A stretch of 64,000 bases of DNA from positions 1,369,001 through 1,433,000 of the forward strand of contig NZ_JBCNLP010000006.1 in NCBI RefSeq assembly GCF_039595395.1, read 5' to 3'. Below are positions 1 through 8,858 of this stretch, one piece after another. The notes beneath the pieces were generated by a model that did not search any database, was not told the DNA's origin, and was given only the letters and a program-made list of their open reading frames with translations. The stretch is from Novosphingobium sp. GTDB lineage: Bacteria > Pseudomonadota > Alphaproteobacteria > Sphingomonadales > Sphingomonadaceae. Each line of letters starts with the position of its first letter. The first letter of the stretch is position 1. The position numbers were made by a program, and so were the translations under genes.

Positions 1-488
1 CGCCCGATCCTTGGCTCGCTCAGCCAGGCCAGCGCGAGATCGGTTAGACCCGCGCCGGAGGCATAGATCAGCGGCTCCTTCACGTCATCGCGCATCGCCT
101 CCCGCACGATCGCGGCGGAAGCGGCGCTCGGCGTCCAGGATGTGCGGGAGCGGATCGGCGCCTCTGCCCCCGCGATGGGCGTGTGGCTGCGGTCAAGTTG
201 CATGAGCGCCAGCAGTTCCCGCGCCCGATCGGCGGAATCCCGCGCGTCATGGCCGCTGCTGAAGGCGGCCGGCAAATGGGAACCGATGATCAGCGGGATG
301 CGGACCGAACGGCACAGAACATGATGGGCCAGTTGGAACAGCCCATCGGGATCACCGGCAAAATCATTGTCCAGAATGACCCGCGCCAGCAGCGGCTGAC
401 CGGCAAGAGCAGCGGCGGCATGAGGCAGCCCGGCCAGACAGGCGATGGTCGATCCGACAAACAATCTGCGGTCCAGCGTCAGGTCCAC
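1..488 (-). CDS. Nucleoside hydrolase-like exported protein, partial at left edge
   Basis: This gene runs off the left edge; only about 162 N-terminal residues are visible. The GTG start at 488 is supported by AAGGAGAG at 495-502, 6-7 bases upstream. The N-terminus (LDRRLFVGSTIACLAG, then an Ala-rich stretch) looks like a Tat signal. After it comes RVILDNDFAGDPDGL, which matches the Asp-rich metal and ribose-binding motif at the start of nucleoside hydrolase folds. By family it would hydrolyse an N-glycosidic bond of a nucleoside or related compound in the periplasm; the substrate is not visible. The C-terminal catalytic His region lies outside the window. Confidence 0.7.
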   Translation of the reverse strand, partial: MDLTLDRRLFVGSTIACLAGLPHAAAALAGQPLLARVILDNDFAGDPDGLFQLAHHVLCRSVRIPLIIGSHLPAAFSSGHDARDSADRARELLALMQLDRSHTPIAGAEAPIRSRTSWTPSAASAAIVREAMRDDVKEPLIYASGAGLTDLALAWLSEPRIG

Positions 489-647
489 AATGCCCTCTCC
501 TTATACGATCCTTTGGAGAGGCTTGTTCAGGACTTGGCTGATCAAGTAAAATAGCAATTGTTGGCCGATCCATAGGGGCTACCTATGCCAGACGGTGCTC
601 AAGCCCCATGCTTGTCGCACCTCATGAGGTCCTCTAGAATGTCCTGA

Positions 648-1055
648 ATGGAGGCTCTCTTCCTTTTCCCCGAGGCGCGCCGACGCGATCCCGCCATCGA
701 TGCATGGTTCGCCCAGGGCGATGCCCTGCGCAGCCTGGTCCAGCCCTGGTATGAAAGGCTGCGCGACTGCGGCGCGGATGTGCGAGACCTGATCCATGAC
801 GGGCGCCCCACCGCCTGTGTGGAGGAGGCCGCCTTTGCCTATGTCGATGCCTATGCCACGCATGCCAACATCGGGTTTTTCTGCGGCGCCGATCTCGATG
901 ACCCGGCCCATCTGCTGGAGGGCACCGGCAAGCGCATGCGTCACGTCAAGCTGCGTTTCAACCGCATGCCAGACGAAGCCGCCCTGTGCGCGCTGCTGGC
1001 CCATGCCTACAAGGACATGCGCAGGCGTCTGGACGAGCCCCGCCCTCGACACTGA
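648..1055 (+). CDS. DUF1801 domain protein
   Basis: A 135-residue soluble protein. The segment HANIGFFCGADLDDP followed by LLEGTGKRMRHVKLR is characteristic of the DUF1801 (YdhG-like) family, whose biochemical role is unknown. No signal peptide or membrane segment is visible. The ATG at 648 gives a normal family length, but no strong ribosome binding site precedes it, so the exact start is uncertain. It stands alone between a minus-strand gene and a gene remnant. Confidence 0.7.
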   Translation: MEALFLFPEARRRDPAIDAWFAQGDALRSLVQPWYERLRDCGADVRDLIHDGRPTACVEEAAFAYVDAYATHANIGFFCGADLDDPAHLLEGTGKRMRHVKLRFNRMPDEAALCALLAHAYKDMRRRLDEPRPRH

Positions 1056-1080
1056 CCCTATGCCGGACTGGCGCTTGCCT

Positions 1081-1345
1081 TGCCCGAGGAACCGATCAGC
1101 ACCATCGCAAAGCGCTGGTCAAAGGCCGCCGCGATCAGCGCCGCCTTGCCGTAACGCGACACGCCCTCGATCCCGACATGATGAATATCGACCTCGGGCC
1201 GGGTCGCCAGATCGTCGAGCGCCCGGCTCGCCCCCCAGCCCCATGCCCGCAGCGCGCCCCAGTCATCGGGCTTGCGCGCCTGCCCCCGGTTGGTGAGGCC
1301 GATGATGCCGCGCCTCGGTTGCGCGCCATCGTCGGCCTGCATGCG
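1081..1345 (-). pseudogene. Remnant of a CE15 glucuronoyl methylesterase
   Basis: Reading the minus strand, about 88 residues match the middle of carbohydrate esterase family 15: RGIIGLTNRGQARKPDDWG, then LRAWGWGASRALD, then GIEGVSRYGKAAL, which carries the family's GxSRxGK nucleophile-serine motif, then a VLIGSSG strand. The open frame continues at both ends into unrelated sequence, and the N-terminal part and catalytic His/Glu regions are missing. It is therefore a decayed internal fragment. Intact CE15 enzymes cleave ester bonds between glucuronic acid and lignin alcohols. The serine motif is still intact, which suggests recent loss. Confidence 0.65.
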
Positions 1346-1467
1346 AATGGACGCGGGGCATTCACACAATGTCACCACGGATGCCCGATCGCCCCACAGA
1401 GCGCTTGATGCGGACAGGAAACCGCGAGATGAGCACCGCACGGCCCATTCCCCCACGGAGGATCAAT

Positions 1468-2406
1468 TTGACAACCGCCGAGAAGACCCTGCCGCTCGCC
1501 CATCTCGGCGGCGAAAAGCCCCTGACCTCATCCTGGCTTCATGCGGTGCTTGGGCATGAACCGGAACGCTCCTTCATCCCCGTTGACGGCGCGGACATCG
1601 AGCTGCTGACCTGGGGAGAGAGGGGCAAACCCGGCCTCCTGTTTCTGCATGGCAATCTGGCCCATGCCGACTGGTGGAGCTTTATCGCCCCGCTCTTTGC
1701 CGCCACACATCGCTGCGCGGCCATCAGTTGGTCGGGCATGGGGCGGTCCTCATGGCGCCCGGCCTATTCGATCCCGCAAAATGCCCGCGAGTTGCTGGCC
1801 GCCATTTCTGCAGCCGGGCTGGATCTGGCAGGCCCGCCGACCGTTATCGGCCACTCCTTCGGCGGCGTGCCGCTCATGTATGCCGCAGCGCATGCCTCCG
1901 ACCGGATCGGCCAGGCCATCATGGTCGACAGCTTTGTCCCCGGCCGCTGGAAAGGGCGCAAGGGCAGCCCGATGCCCGAACGCCGCTACCCCTCTCAGGC
2001 CAAGGCGCTGGCGCGTTTCAGGCTGCTGCCCGATCAGCCTTGCGATCATCTCGATCTGCTGGACCATATCGCCCGGCACTCGCTCCGCCCGATCACCGAC
2101 CAGCATGGCGACACGAGCTGGAGCTGGCGTTTCGATCCCATGGTCAATGCCAACAGGGAGCCGGCCGATCCTGACGACTGGATCGCCGGCATGACCCCGC
2201 CCCTCATGCTGATCTATGGCGATATGTCAGCCGTGGTGAGCAAGGAGGATATCGCCGCCTTCCAGCAGCTTCTGCCCAACTGCGTCGGCACGTCGGCCAT
2301 CCCTTTTGCCCGCCACCATGTCATGCTCGATCAGCCCCTGGCTCTGGTCGCCGCGATCCGGGTTGCCCTTGCCCTCTTCGCGCGGCAGCCGTCCCCGACA
2401 GGCTAG
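1468..2406 (+). CDS. Alpha/beta hydrolase
   Basis: A 312-residue alpha/beta-hydrolase-fold enzyme. Visible family marks are the oxyanion-loop motif FLHGNLAHADWW, the nucleophile elbow GHSFGG, a late acidic residue in LIYGDMSAVV, and the catalytic His region ARHHVMLDQP. No signal peptide is visible, so it is probably cytoplasmic. I chose TTG 1468 because ACGGAGG (1455-1461) lies 6 bases upstream and the product then starts just before the hydrolase domain; an ATG at 1429 in the same frame is the alternative. The substrate cannot be read from sequence. It converges on the ROK kinase gene, 15 bases away. Confidence 0.75.
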   Translation: MTTAEKTLPLAHLGGEKPLTSSWLHAVLGHEPERSFIPVDGADIELLTWGERGKPGLLFLHGNLAHADWWSFIAPLFAATHRCAAISWSGMGRSSWRPAYSIPQNARELLAAISAAGLDLAGPPTVIGHSFGGVPLMYAAAHASDRIGQAIMVDSFVPGRWKGRKGSPMPERRYPSQAKALARFRLLPDQPCDHLDLLDHIARHSLRPITDQHGDTSWSWRFDPMVNANREPADPDDWIAGMTPPLMLIYGDMSAVVSKEDIAAFQQLLPNCVGTSAIPFARHHVMLDQPLALVAAIRVALALFARQPSPTG

Positions 2407-2413
2407 ACCTGTC
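2397..2413. terminator. Short hairpin between convergent genes
   Basis: GACAGG (2397-2402) pairs with CCTGTC (2408-2413) across a 5-base loop. The hairpin overlaps the stop codon of the alpha/beta hydrolase and lies just past the stop of the convergent ROK kinase. There is no T-tract, so intrinsic termination is weakly supported. Confidence 0.25.
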
Positions 2414-2421
2414 GGCGGCGC

Positions 2422-3351
2422 TCAGGCTTCGCACACCACCCTGGGGCTCAGCGACAGGGCTTCCGGCTCCACGCAGCCTTCGGCCAGCAGATAGGCGCCG
2501 ATCAGGCCGGAGGGCTCGCTGCAGGACGGTGCCACGATCATGCGGCGCATCGCCGCCATATCCGTCACGCCATGGGCATAGCCGCCAAGCAACTCCAGAG
2601 TGCGGGCCTGAATGAGGGGGAACAGCCTTTCCTGCTTCATCACCCCGCCGCCCAGCACGATGCGCTCGGGCGCGGTCGTCAGGATCAGATTCATGCAAAG
2701 CTGGGCGATATAGTCCGATTCCACCGCCCAGAAGGGGTGATCCTCAGGGAAATGCTGGTTGTGGCCGGGCCATGCCGCCTCCAGCGCGGGGCCTGCCGCC
2801 ATCCCTTCCAGACAATCGCCATGAAAGCGGCAAATGCCCGGAAAATCGCCATGCGCGGGATGGCGACGCACCAGAATATGGCCGATCTCCGGGTGAGCCA
2901 TGCCGTTCACGCTGCGCCCGTCGACCACCAGCCCCACGCCGATGCCGGTGCCCACCGTCACATAGGCCAGATGGCGCACGGGCTCGGCCCCGCAGGCCGC
3001 CTCGGCCAGAGCGGCGGCGTTGACATCGGTATCCAGAGCGATCGGCAGATTCAGCGCATCGCGCAGCCTGCCGATCATGTCGGTCCCTTCCCAGCCCGGC
3101 TTGGTGGTGGCCAGAATATGCCCATAGTCCAGCGCGGCCGGATTGACGCCGATCGGCCCGAAACTGGCAAGGCCGATGCCGGAGAGCGGCCCAAGCCCGA
3201 CCGCCTCGCGGAAGAAATCGCAGACATCGGCAAAGGTCGTGTCCGGATCGCGGGTGGGAATGGAGGCGGTGCGCAGCGACCCGTCACGCGCATTGCCCAC
3301 GCCGCAGACGAATTTGGTGCCGCCTGCCTCGATAGCGCCGAAGATGGTCAT
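2422..3351 (-). CDS. ROK-family sugar kinase (fructokinase/mannokinase type)
   Basis: A 309-residue ROK kinase of the fructokinase/GmuE branch. It has the N-terminal phosphate loop GAIEAGGTKF, the catalytic loop LDTDVNAAALAEA, the HPEIGHILV motif and the cysteine/histidine metal site around ICRFHGDCLEG. The ATG at 3351 gives the normal N-terminus. It is the last gene of the nag operon, 96 bases after nagE. GlcNAc entering by PTS is already phosphorylated, so a likely job (inference) is phosphorylating another sugar released by the glycosidases. Mannose is the obvious candidate: three mannosidase families are encoded nearby, and this branch accepts mannose or fructose. Confidence 0.85.
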   Translation of the reverse strand: MTIFGAIEAGGTKFVCGVGNARDGSLRTASIPTRDPDTTFADVCDFFREAVGLGPLSGIGLASFGPIGVNPAALDYGHILATTKPGWEGTDMIGRLRDALNLPIALDTDVNAAALAEAACGAEPVRHLAYVTVGTGIGVGLVVDGRSVNGMAHPEIGHILVRRHPAHGDFPGICRFHGDCLEGMAAGPALEAAWPGHNQHFPEDHPFWAVESDYIAQLCMNLILTTAPERIVLGGGVMKQERLFPLIQARTLELLGGYAHGVTDMAAMRRMIVAPSCSEPSGLIGAYLLAEGCVEPEALSLSPRVVCEA

Positions 3352-3447
3352 GGGTCGTGTCCTCACAATAGGGGGCATCGAGGGCGGCCACACGGGGCCG
3401 CCCGTCGCTGGGATGGGTGTTGGTTGTTCAGATGCGGCGGGGCGGCG

Positions 3448-5163
3448 TCAGAGCTGCGGGGGGATCAGCAGGTCCAGCGTATCGGGGCCGATCTCGGCAA
3501 TATGCCGCACGCCCTGATGCAGCAGAGCGGCGTGATCGACCTTGGCCGGGTCTTTCAGCTTCGCCCTGATGCGGCCGTGGAAGCGGCGCAGTTCGATGGC
3601 ATTCTCACCGCCCAGCGCCGCGCGAAGGGTTGCGGGGATCGCCTGCCCGGCCTCGACCTCTGCCTCTGCCTCGGCCTCGGCTTGAGGCGCGGGGCTTGCC
3701 GCCCCTGCCTGCTGCGGGTTGCCTTGCGACGCGGCGGCGCGCATCTCCACCGCGACCTGATCGGCCATCGGCCCCAGCACGATCTGGACGGCAGTGGGCG
3801 AGGGCTTGATGATCCCGCGCGCGCCCAAAGCCTTCAAGGCGCCCTCGTTCAGCAGGGTCTGATCCTGAACGGTCAGGCGCAAACGCGTGGTACAGGCACC
3901 GATCGAGGTGAGATTGGCCGCACCGCCCAGCGCCTTGACGAAAGCCGCGCCGCGCCCGTCGGTTGCCACATCCACCTCATCGCCAGCCTCGCTCTCGGCC
4001 TCGCGGCCCGGCGTCGCCAGATCGAGTTTGACGATCACAAAGCGGAAGCTGACGTAATAGATCGCGGCATAGGCCAGCCCGACCGGGATCAGCAGCAGCG
4101 GGTTGGTCGCCTTGCCGATGTTGAGCAGATAATCGAGCAGCCCCGCCGAAAAACCAAAGCCCAGATGGACATTGAGCAGGTTCATCAGCGCCATCGACAG
4201 GCCGGTCAGCACCGCATGCACCGCAAACAGCACGGGGGCCAGAAACATGAAGCTGAACTCGATGGGCTCGGTCACGCCGGTCAGCATCGAGGTGAGCGCA
4301 AGGCTCAGCAGCATGCCGCCCACGGCCTTGCGGCGTTCGGGCCGCGCGGTGTGATACATCGCCAGACAGGCGGCGGGCAGGCCGAACATCATCACCGGGA
4401 AGAAGCCCGACATAAAGGCCCCCGCCGTGGGATCGCCGGCGAAGAAGCGGCGCAGATCGCCCGTCGCCCCGTGATAATCGCCCAGCACGAACCACACCAC
4501 ATTGTTGAGAATATGGTGCAGACCGGTGACCAGCAGCAGGCGGTTGGCAAGGCCGAAGAGGAACAGGCCGAAGGGCCCGGCGCGCACGATGGCATCGCTC
4601 AGATGGTCGACGCCCGCGGCGATCGCGGCATAGCCGACGCCGACCACACCCGCCAGCACCAGCCCCACCAGCCCGCAGACGATCGGCACGAAACGGCGGC
4701 CGCCGAAGAAGGCGAGATATTCAGGCAGGCGGATGGCCGAAAAGCGGTTGTAGAGCAGCCCCGCCGCCAGACCCGACACAATGCCGAGCGGCACGTCGAG
4801 CCGGGCAATCGCCTTTTGCTTCCAGGCCGCCTCGGCCATGGCGGTCAGCGTGGCCGGCACGCCGGAAAGCGCATCGCCGGGCACCGTCATCAGGGACTCG
4901 GCGCCGCTGCGGGCCACCAGGAAACAGACGACACCGGCAAGACAGGCCGCGCCATTGCCATCCGCCGCAAAGCCGGTGGCCACGCCAATGGAGAACAGCA
5001 GGCCCAGATTGGCGAAAATCGCGTCACCCGCCGCGCTGACGAAACCGATGTTCAGCAGATCCGGCTGGCCAAGGCGCAGCAGCAGGCCCGCGATGGGCAG
5101 CACCGCGATGGGCAGCATCAGCGCCCGGCCCAGAGGCTGCAGGCCGTTCATCAGAGACTTCAT
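3448..5163 (-). CDS. nagE: PTS N-acetylglucosamine permease EIICB, with extra degenerate EIIB-like tail
   Basis: A 571-residue inner-membrane permease that takes in and phosphorylates GlcNAc. Residues about 1-380 form the hydrophobic EIIC domain of the glucose/GlcNAc family, with GLHHILNNVVWF and GVTEPIEFSFMFLAP as conserved loops. An EIIB domain follows, with phospho-cysteine C424 in SIGACTTRLRL. There is no EIIA domain; that sits on the fused EI protein encoded just upstream. After an Ala/Glu-rich linker, residues about 515-571 look like a second EIIB domain in which the cysteine loop is replaced by LRRFHGRIRAKL, so it cannot carry phosphate in the usual way. The start overlaps the nagF stop by 4 bases. 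Confidence 0.92.
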   Translation of the reverse strand: MKSLMNGLQPLGRALMLPIAVLPIAGLLLRLGQPDLLNIGFVSAAGDAIFANLGLLFSIGVATGFAADGNGAACLAGVVCFLVARSGAESLMTVPGDALSGVPATLTAMAEAAWKQKAIARLDVPLGIVSGLAAGLLYNRFSAIRLPEYLAFFGGRRFVPIVCGLVGLVLAGVVGVGYAAIAAGVDHLSDAIVRAGPFGLFLFGLANRLLLVTGLHHILNNVVWFVLGDYHGATGDLRRFFAGDPTAGAFMSGFFPVMMFGLPAACLAMYHTARPERRKAVGGMLLSLALTSMLTGVTEPIEFSFMFLAPVLFAVHAVLTGLSMALMNLLNVHLGFGFSAGLLDYLLNIGKATNPLLLIPVGLAYAAIYYVSFRFVIVKLDLATPGREAESEAGDEVDVATDGRGAAFVKALGGAANLTSIGACTTRLRLTVQDQTLLNEGALKALGARGIIKPSPTAVQIVLGPMADQVAVEMRAAASQGNPQQAGAASPAPQAEAEAEAEVEAGQAIPATLRAALGGENAIELRRFHGRIRAKLKDPAKVDHAALLHQGVRHIAEIGPDTLDLLIPPQL

Positions 5164-7661
5164 GCCAGCTTCTCCTGAAACGAGCGCGCCAGAGCGCGCA
5201 CCTGCGCGGCATCAGACAGTGCCAGCGCCTCTGCGGCCAGCGTGCGGCAGGCCTCCAGCGTGACGGCGCGGATCGCGGCCTTGATGGCGGGCACTTGCGC
5301 CGGGGTGGAGGACAATTCGGTGATGCCAAGCCCGAGCAGGATCGGCACCGCCAGCGGATCGGAGGCAAGGCCCCCGCAGACGCCGACCCAGCGGTTATGC
5401 TGCGCCGCGCCCTGACAGGTCTGGCCGATCAGGCGCAGAATGGCGGGATGCAGCCCGTCGATGCCAGGCGCGACGGCGGGATTGCCCCGGTCCATCGCCA
5501 GCACATATTGGGTGAGATCATTGCTGCCGACCGAGAGGAAATCGGCCTCGGCAGCCAGCAGATCGGCGGTGACGGCGGCGGCAGGCGTCTCGACCATGAT
5601 GCCCAGCGGGATGGTTTCGGTGATGCCCATCTCGGCGCGCGCGGCATCGAGAGCACCACGCACCGCGCGCAATTCGGCAAGGCTGGCGACCATCGGCACC
5701 ATGATGCGGCACTGGCCGAGCGGCTGCACCTTCAGAATGCCGCGCAACTGGCTGCGCAGCAGATCGGGGCGGTCCAGCCCAACGCGAATGCCGCGCAGGC
5801 CCAGCGCCGGGTTTTCCTCGGGCGCCATGGGCAGGAAGGGCGCGGGCTTGTCGCCGCCGATGTCCATCAGGCGCACGATCACCGGGCGGCCCTGCATCGC
5901 ATCGGCAATCGCCTGATATTGCGCGGCCTGCTGGTCCTCATCGGGCGCGGTGGCGCTTTCGAGGAACAGAAATTCGGTGCGCAGCAAGCCGCTGCCTTCC
6001 GCGCCATGGGCCATCGCCACCTGCGCATCCTGCGCGGAACCCAGATTGGCAAAAGCCTCGATCCGTGTGCCGCAGGCCGTGCGCGCCAGTTCCCCGGCGG
6101 CGGCCAGAGCGGCGGCGCGGCGGGTGGCCTCGGCGGCGATGGTGTCGCGCGCCTGCGTGAGCGCCGCCTCATCGGGGGCGGGGTTGATCGCGCCGCGCCC
6201 GGCGTCGAGGATCACCAGCGCGCCATCCTCCAACGCCCGCAGGTTGTCGCCCAGCGCGACCAGCGCGGGCAGGTTCATGCCTCCGGCCAGAATGGCGACA
6301 TGCGAGGTCGGCCCGCCGCGCATCGTGGCAAAGCCGCGCACCTTGGCCAGATCGAGCGCCATCACATGCGAGGGCAGCAGATCCTCGGCCAGCAGCAGCG
6401 TGTCCTCGGGCAGGTCGAGCCGCGCCTCGGGCTCCTCGCCCGCCAGCAGGGCGAGCACCTGCCGCTCGAGATCGAGGAAATCGTCGGCCCGCTCGGCCAG
6501 ACGGCGGTCGCCGGTGGCGCGCATCACATCGGCCTGAGCGCGCATCGCGCTGCGCCAGGCGAAATCGGCGCTGTGGCCCTGCGCCAGACCGCGATCGGTG
6601 GCGACGCGCAGCTCGGGGTCCTCCAGCAGCGCCAGATGGGCCTGAGCGACGCTGCCATGCTCGCCTTGCGCGCGGTCGGCCAGACGCTGGCCCAGATCGG
6701 CCAGGGCTGCGTTCAGCCTTTGCACCTCCTTCACCGGATCATCGCTGTAGGTGGGGATCTCTCGCTCGACATGGCGCAACCAGCGCACCTTGCCGATCGC
6801 CAGACCCGGCGCCGCCGTCACGCCGCCCAGCCAGCCTGCGGGCAAGGCCGGCAATTCGGGGGCAGGCGGGGCGGGTTGCGCGGGGGCTGCCGCCTCGGCG
6901 CTTTCGCCCATGCCGCTGGAGATCAGCTCGACCAGCGCGCGCAGAGCCTCGGGCGCATCGGGGCCCTCGGTGCGCAGGGTGATCTCATCCTGACAGCGCA
7001 CCCCCAGCGCCAGCAGCGCGACCGGGCTGCGCGCCGAACCGGTCTTGTCGCCCTTGGCCAGCGTGGCCTCGGCGATAAAACCGCGCGCACATTCGGCGAT
7101 GCGCGCCGCCGGGCGGGCATGGATGCCATGGATCATCGGCACTAGCAGATCGACCGAGCAGACCTCGCCCTGAGCCAGCGCCGCGCCCGCCACCGCTGCC
7201 TCAAGCGGCTCGACAAAGAACAGCGCCTCGCCCACGCCGACCGCCTTGCCGGTTTCGCGCCGGGCGATGCGGAATTGCTCGGGGTTGGTCAGCAGGATCG
7301 GCGTCACCACCGCGCGGGCCTGAGGCAACAGCGCATCCAGATCGAAGGAGACCAGCGGATCGCCGCGCAGCACGCGCTGCCCCTCGCTGACATGGGTGCG
7401 GAAGCCCGCCCCGCCCAGCGCCACCGTGTCGATGCCGATATGCATCAGGATTTCAGCGCCCTCATCGGCGCGCAAGGTCACCGCATGGCGGCTGGCGTGG
7501 ACCGAGATCACCGTGCCGTCGCAGGGGGCATGCAGGCAGTCGCCGGTCGGGTCCACCGCCACGCCGTCGCCCAGCATCTTCTGCGCGAACACCGGATCGG
7601 GCACCTCATCGAGCGCGAGGGCAAAGCCGCGCAGAGGGGAACTGAGAATGAGACTGGTCAC
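5160..7661 (-). CDS. nagF: Fused PTS EIIA-HPr-EI phosphotransferase
   Basis: An 833-residue triple fusion that passes phosphate from PEP to the GlcNAc permease. Residues 1-155 are a glucose-type EIIA domain with active His74 in LMHIGIDTV. Residues about 168-255 are HPr with His181 in GIHARPAA. From about residue 275 onward is enzyme I, with phospho-His454 in GGPTSHVAILAG and the PEP-binding TIM barrel at the C-terminus (VSVGSNDLTQY region). The whole relay needed for NagE is thus on one polypeptide. The start is GTG 7661; the 3' end overlaps nagE by 4 bases. Such NagF-type fusions are known from other proteobacterial GlcNAc loci. Confidence 0.93.
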   Translation of the reverse strand: MTSLILSSPLRGFALALDEVPDPVFAQKMLGDGVAVDPTGDCLHAPCDGTVISVHASRHAVTLRADEGAEILMHIGIDTVALGGAGFRTHVSEGQRVLRGDPLVSFDLDALLPQARAVVTPILLTNPEQFRIARRETGKAVGVGEALFFVEPLEAAVAGAALAQGEVCSVDLLVPMIHGIHARPAARIAECARGFIAEATLAKGDKTGSARSPVALLALGVRCQDEITLRTEGPDAPEALRALVELISSGMGESAEAAAPAQPAPPAPELPALPAGWLGGVTAAPGLAIGKVRWLRHVEREIPTYSDDPVKEVQRLNAALADLGQRLADRAQGEHGSVAQAHLALLEDPELRVATDRGLAQGHSADFAWRSAMRAQADVMRATGDRRLAERADDFLDLERQVLALLAGEEPEARLDLPEDTLLLAEDLLPSHVMALDLAKVRGFATMRGGPTSHVAILAGGMNLPALVALGDNLRALEDGALVILDAGRGAINPAPDEAALTQARDTIAAEATRRAAALAAAGELARTACGTRIEAFANLGSAQDAQVAMAHGAEGSGLLRTEFLFLESATAPDEDQQAAQYQAIADAMQGRPVIVRLMDIGGDKPAPFLPMAPEENPALGLRGIRVGLDRPDLLRSQLRGILKVQPLGQCRIMVPMVASLAELRAVRGALDAARAEMGITETIPLGIMVETPAAAVTADLLAAEADFLSVGSNDLTQYVLAMDRGNPAVAPGIDGLHPAILRLIGQTCQGAAQHNRWVGVCGGLASDPLAVPILLGLGITELSSTPAQVPAIKAAIRAVTLEACRTLAAEALALSDAAQVRALARSFQEKLA

Positions 7662-7730
7662 GTTACAGAAAGCCCCCGCCAGAAATGGAATGCCCGATGT
7701 GGTATGCGCAAATGGTGTAAACGCCGAGGG

Positions 7731-8858
7731 TTAGCCCCCGGTCAGCCGCCCGTCCTGCCAGATGGCGCGCGGCTGCAGATCAGCGTCGAGCCAGACCAGA
7801 TCCGCGCTCTGCCCCGGCGCGATGCTACCACGGTCGCAGAGACCAAGGAAAGCGGCGGGGCTGGCCGAGGCCATCAGCGAGGCATCGGCCACATCGGCCC
7901 CCGCCATGCGCACCAGATTGCGCACCGCCCCCGCCATATCGAGATCCGACCCGGCCAGCGTGCCCGCATCATCGAGGCAGATGCCGTTTTCGACATGGAT
8001 CGCCTTGCCCTGCAGGACGAAATTCTTGTCCTTCGCCCCCACGCTGGGCATGGCGTCGGTCACCAGCACGACGCGTTCATGCGGGTGAGCGCGCAGCACC
8101 AGACGCATGGCGGCGGGATGGACATGAGCGCCATCGGCAATCAGCCCGGTGTAGGTCTCGGGCGCATCGAAAGCGGCCCCGACCATCCCCGGATTGCGGT
8201 GATGCAGCGGCGACATGGCATTGAACAGATGGGTGAAACCGGTGAGGCCCGCACCGATCGCCGTCATCACCGTATCGTAATCGGCATCGCTGTGCCCGGC
8301 CGAGACGATCACGCCGCCCTGCACCAGTTGCGCAATATCCTGCGGATCACAGAGTTCGGGCGCCAGAGTCAGCAGCACCTTGCCCTTGCGCTTGCGGGTC
8401 AGCAGCGCGATGGCCTCGGCATCGATGCGGCGGAAGAAGGCGGTGTCGTGAATGCCGTTGCGGCGCGCATTGAGGAAAGGCCCCTCGATATGCACGCCCA
8501 GAATGCCAGGCACGCCCGCCTCGATGGCCGCCTCGCAAGCGTCCAGCGCCATGGCGACATGCTCGAGGCTGTCGCTGATCAGCGTGGGCAGCAGGCCGGT
8601 GGTGCCATAGGGACGATGGGCATCGGCGATGGCACGGATGCCCTCGACCGTGATGTCATCGTTGAACAGCACACCGCCGCCGCCATTGACCTGAACGTCG
8701 ATAAAGCCCGGCACCAGCCAGCCGCCCTGCAGGTCGAAGGCATCGCCCTGCACATCGCCGATCGCGGCGATGCGCCCCTGGGCGATCTGCAGCGTGGCGC
8801 CGTCGCGCGCGCCCTGCGGCGTCAGCACCTGACCGTTGCGGAAGGAAAGATGGGTCAT
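7731..8858 (-). CDS. nagA: N-acetylglucosamine-6-phosphate deacetylase
   Basis: A 375-residue amidohydrolase that removes acetate from GlcNAc-6-P in the cytoplasm. Family motifs in order are the beta-strand entry LVPGFIDVQVNGGGG, the metal ligand in GVHIEGPFLN, VSAGHSDADYD, the substrate loop THLFNAMSPLHHRNPG, and the catalytic Asp in LVTDAMPSVG. Length is typical. Its start overlaps the stop of the upstream deaminase gene by 4 bases, so the two are translationally coupled; nagF follows 69 bases downstream. Confidence 0.95.
   Translation of the reverse strand: MTHLSFRNGQVLTPQGARDGATLQIAQGRIAAIGDVQGDAFDLQGGWLVPGFIDVQVNGGGGVLFNDDITVEGIRAIADAHRPYGTTGLLPTLISDSLEHVAMALDACEAAIEAGVPGILGVHIEGPFLNARRNGIHDTAFFRRIDAEAIALLTRKRKGKVLLTLAPELCDPQDIAQLVQGGVIVSAGHSDADYDTVMTAIGAGLTGFTHLFNAMSPLHHRNPGMVGAAFDAPETYTGLIADGAHVHPAAMRLVLRAHPHERVVLVTDAMPSVGAKDKNFVLQGKAIHVENGICLDDAGTLAGSDLDMAGAVRNLVRMAGADVADASLMASASPAAFLGLCDRGSIAPGQSADLVWLDADLQPRAIWQDGRLTGG

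Noticed and set aside
2572..5178. Very long open frame on the plus strand opposite the ROK kinase and nagE
   Set aside because: The translation is Gln/His/Arg/Gly-rich with no family pattern, while the minus strand carries clear conserved genes. It is a shadow frame caused by GC-rich codon use.
5295..7145. Long plus-strand open frame opposite the EIIA-HPr-EI gene
   Set aside because: No recognisable domain; complementary to a clearly conserved PTS protein.
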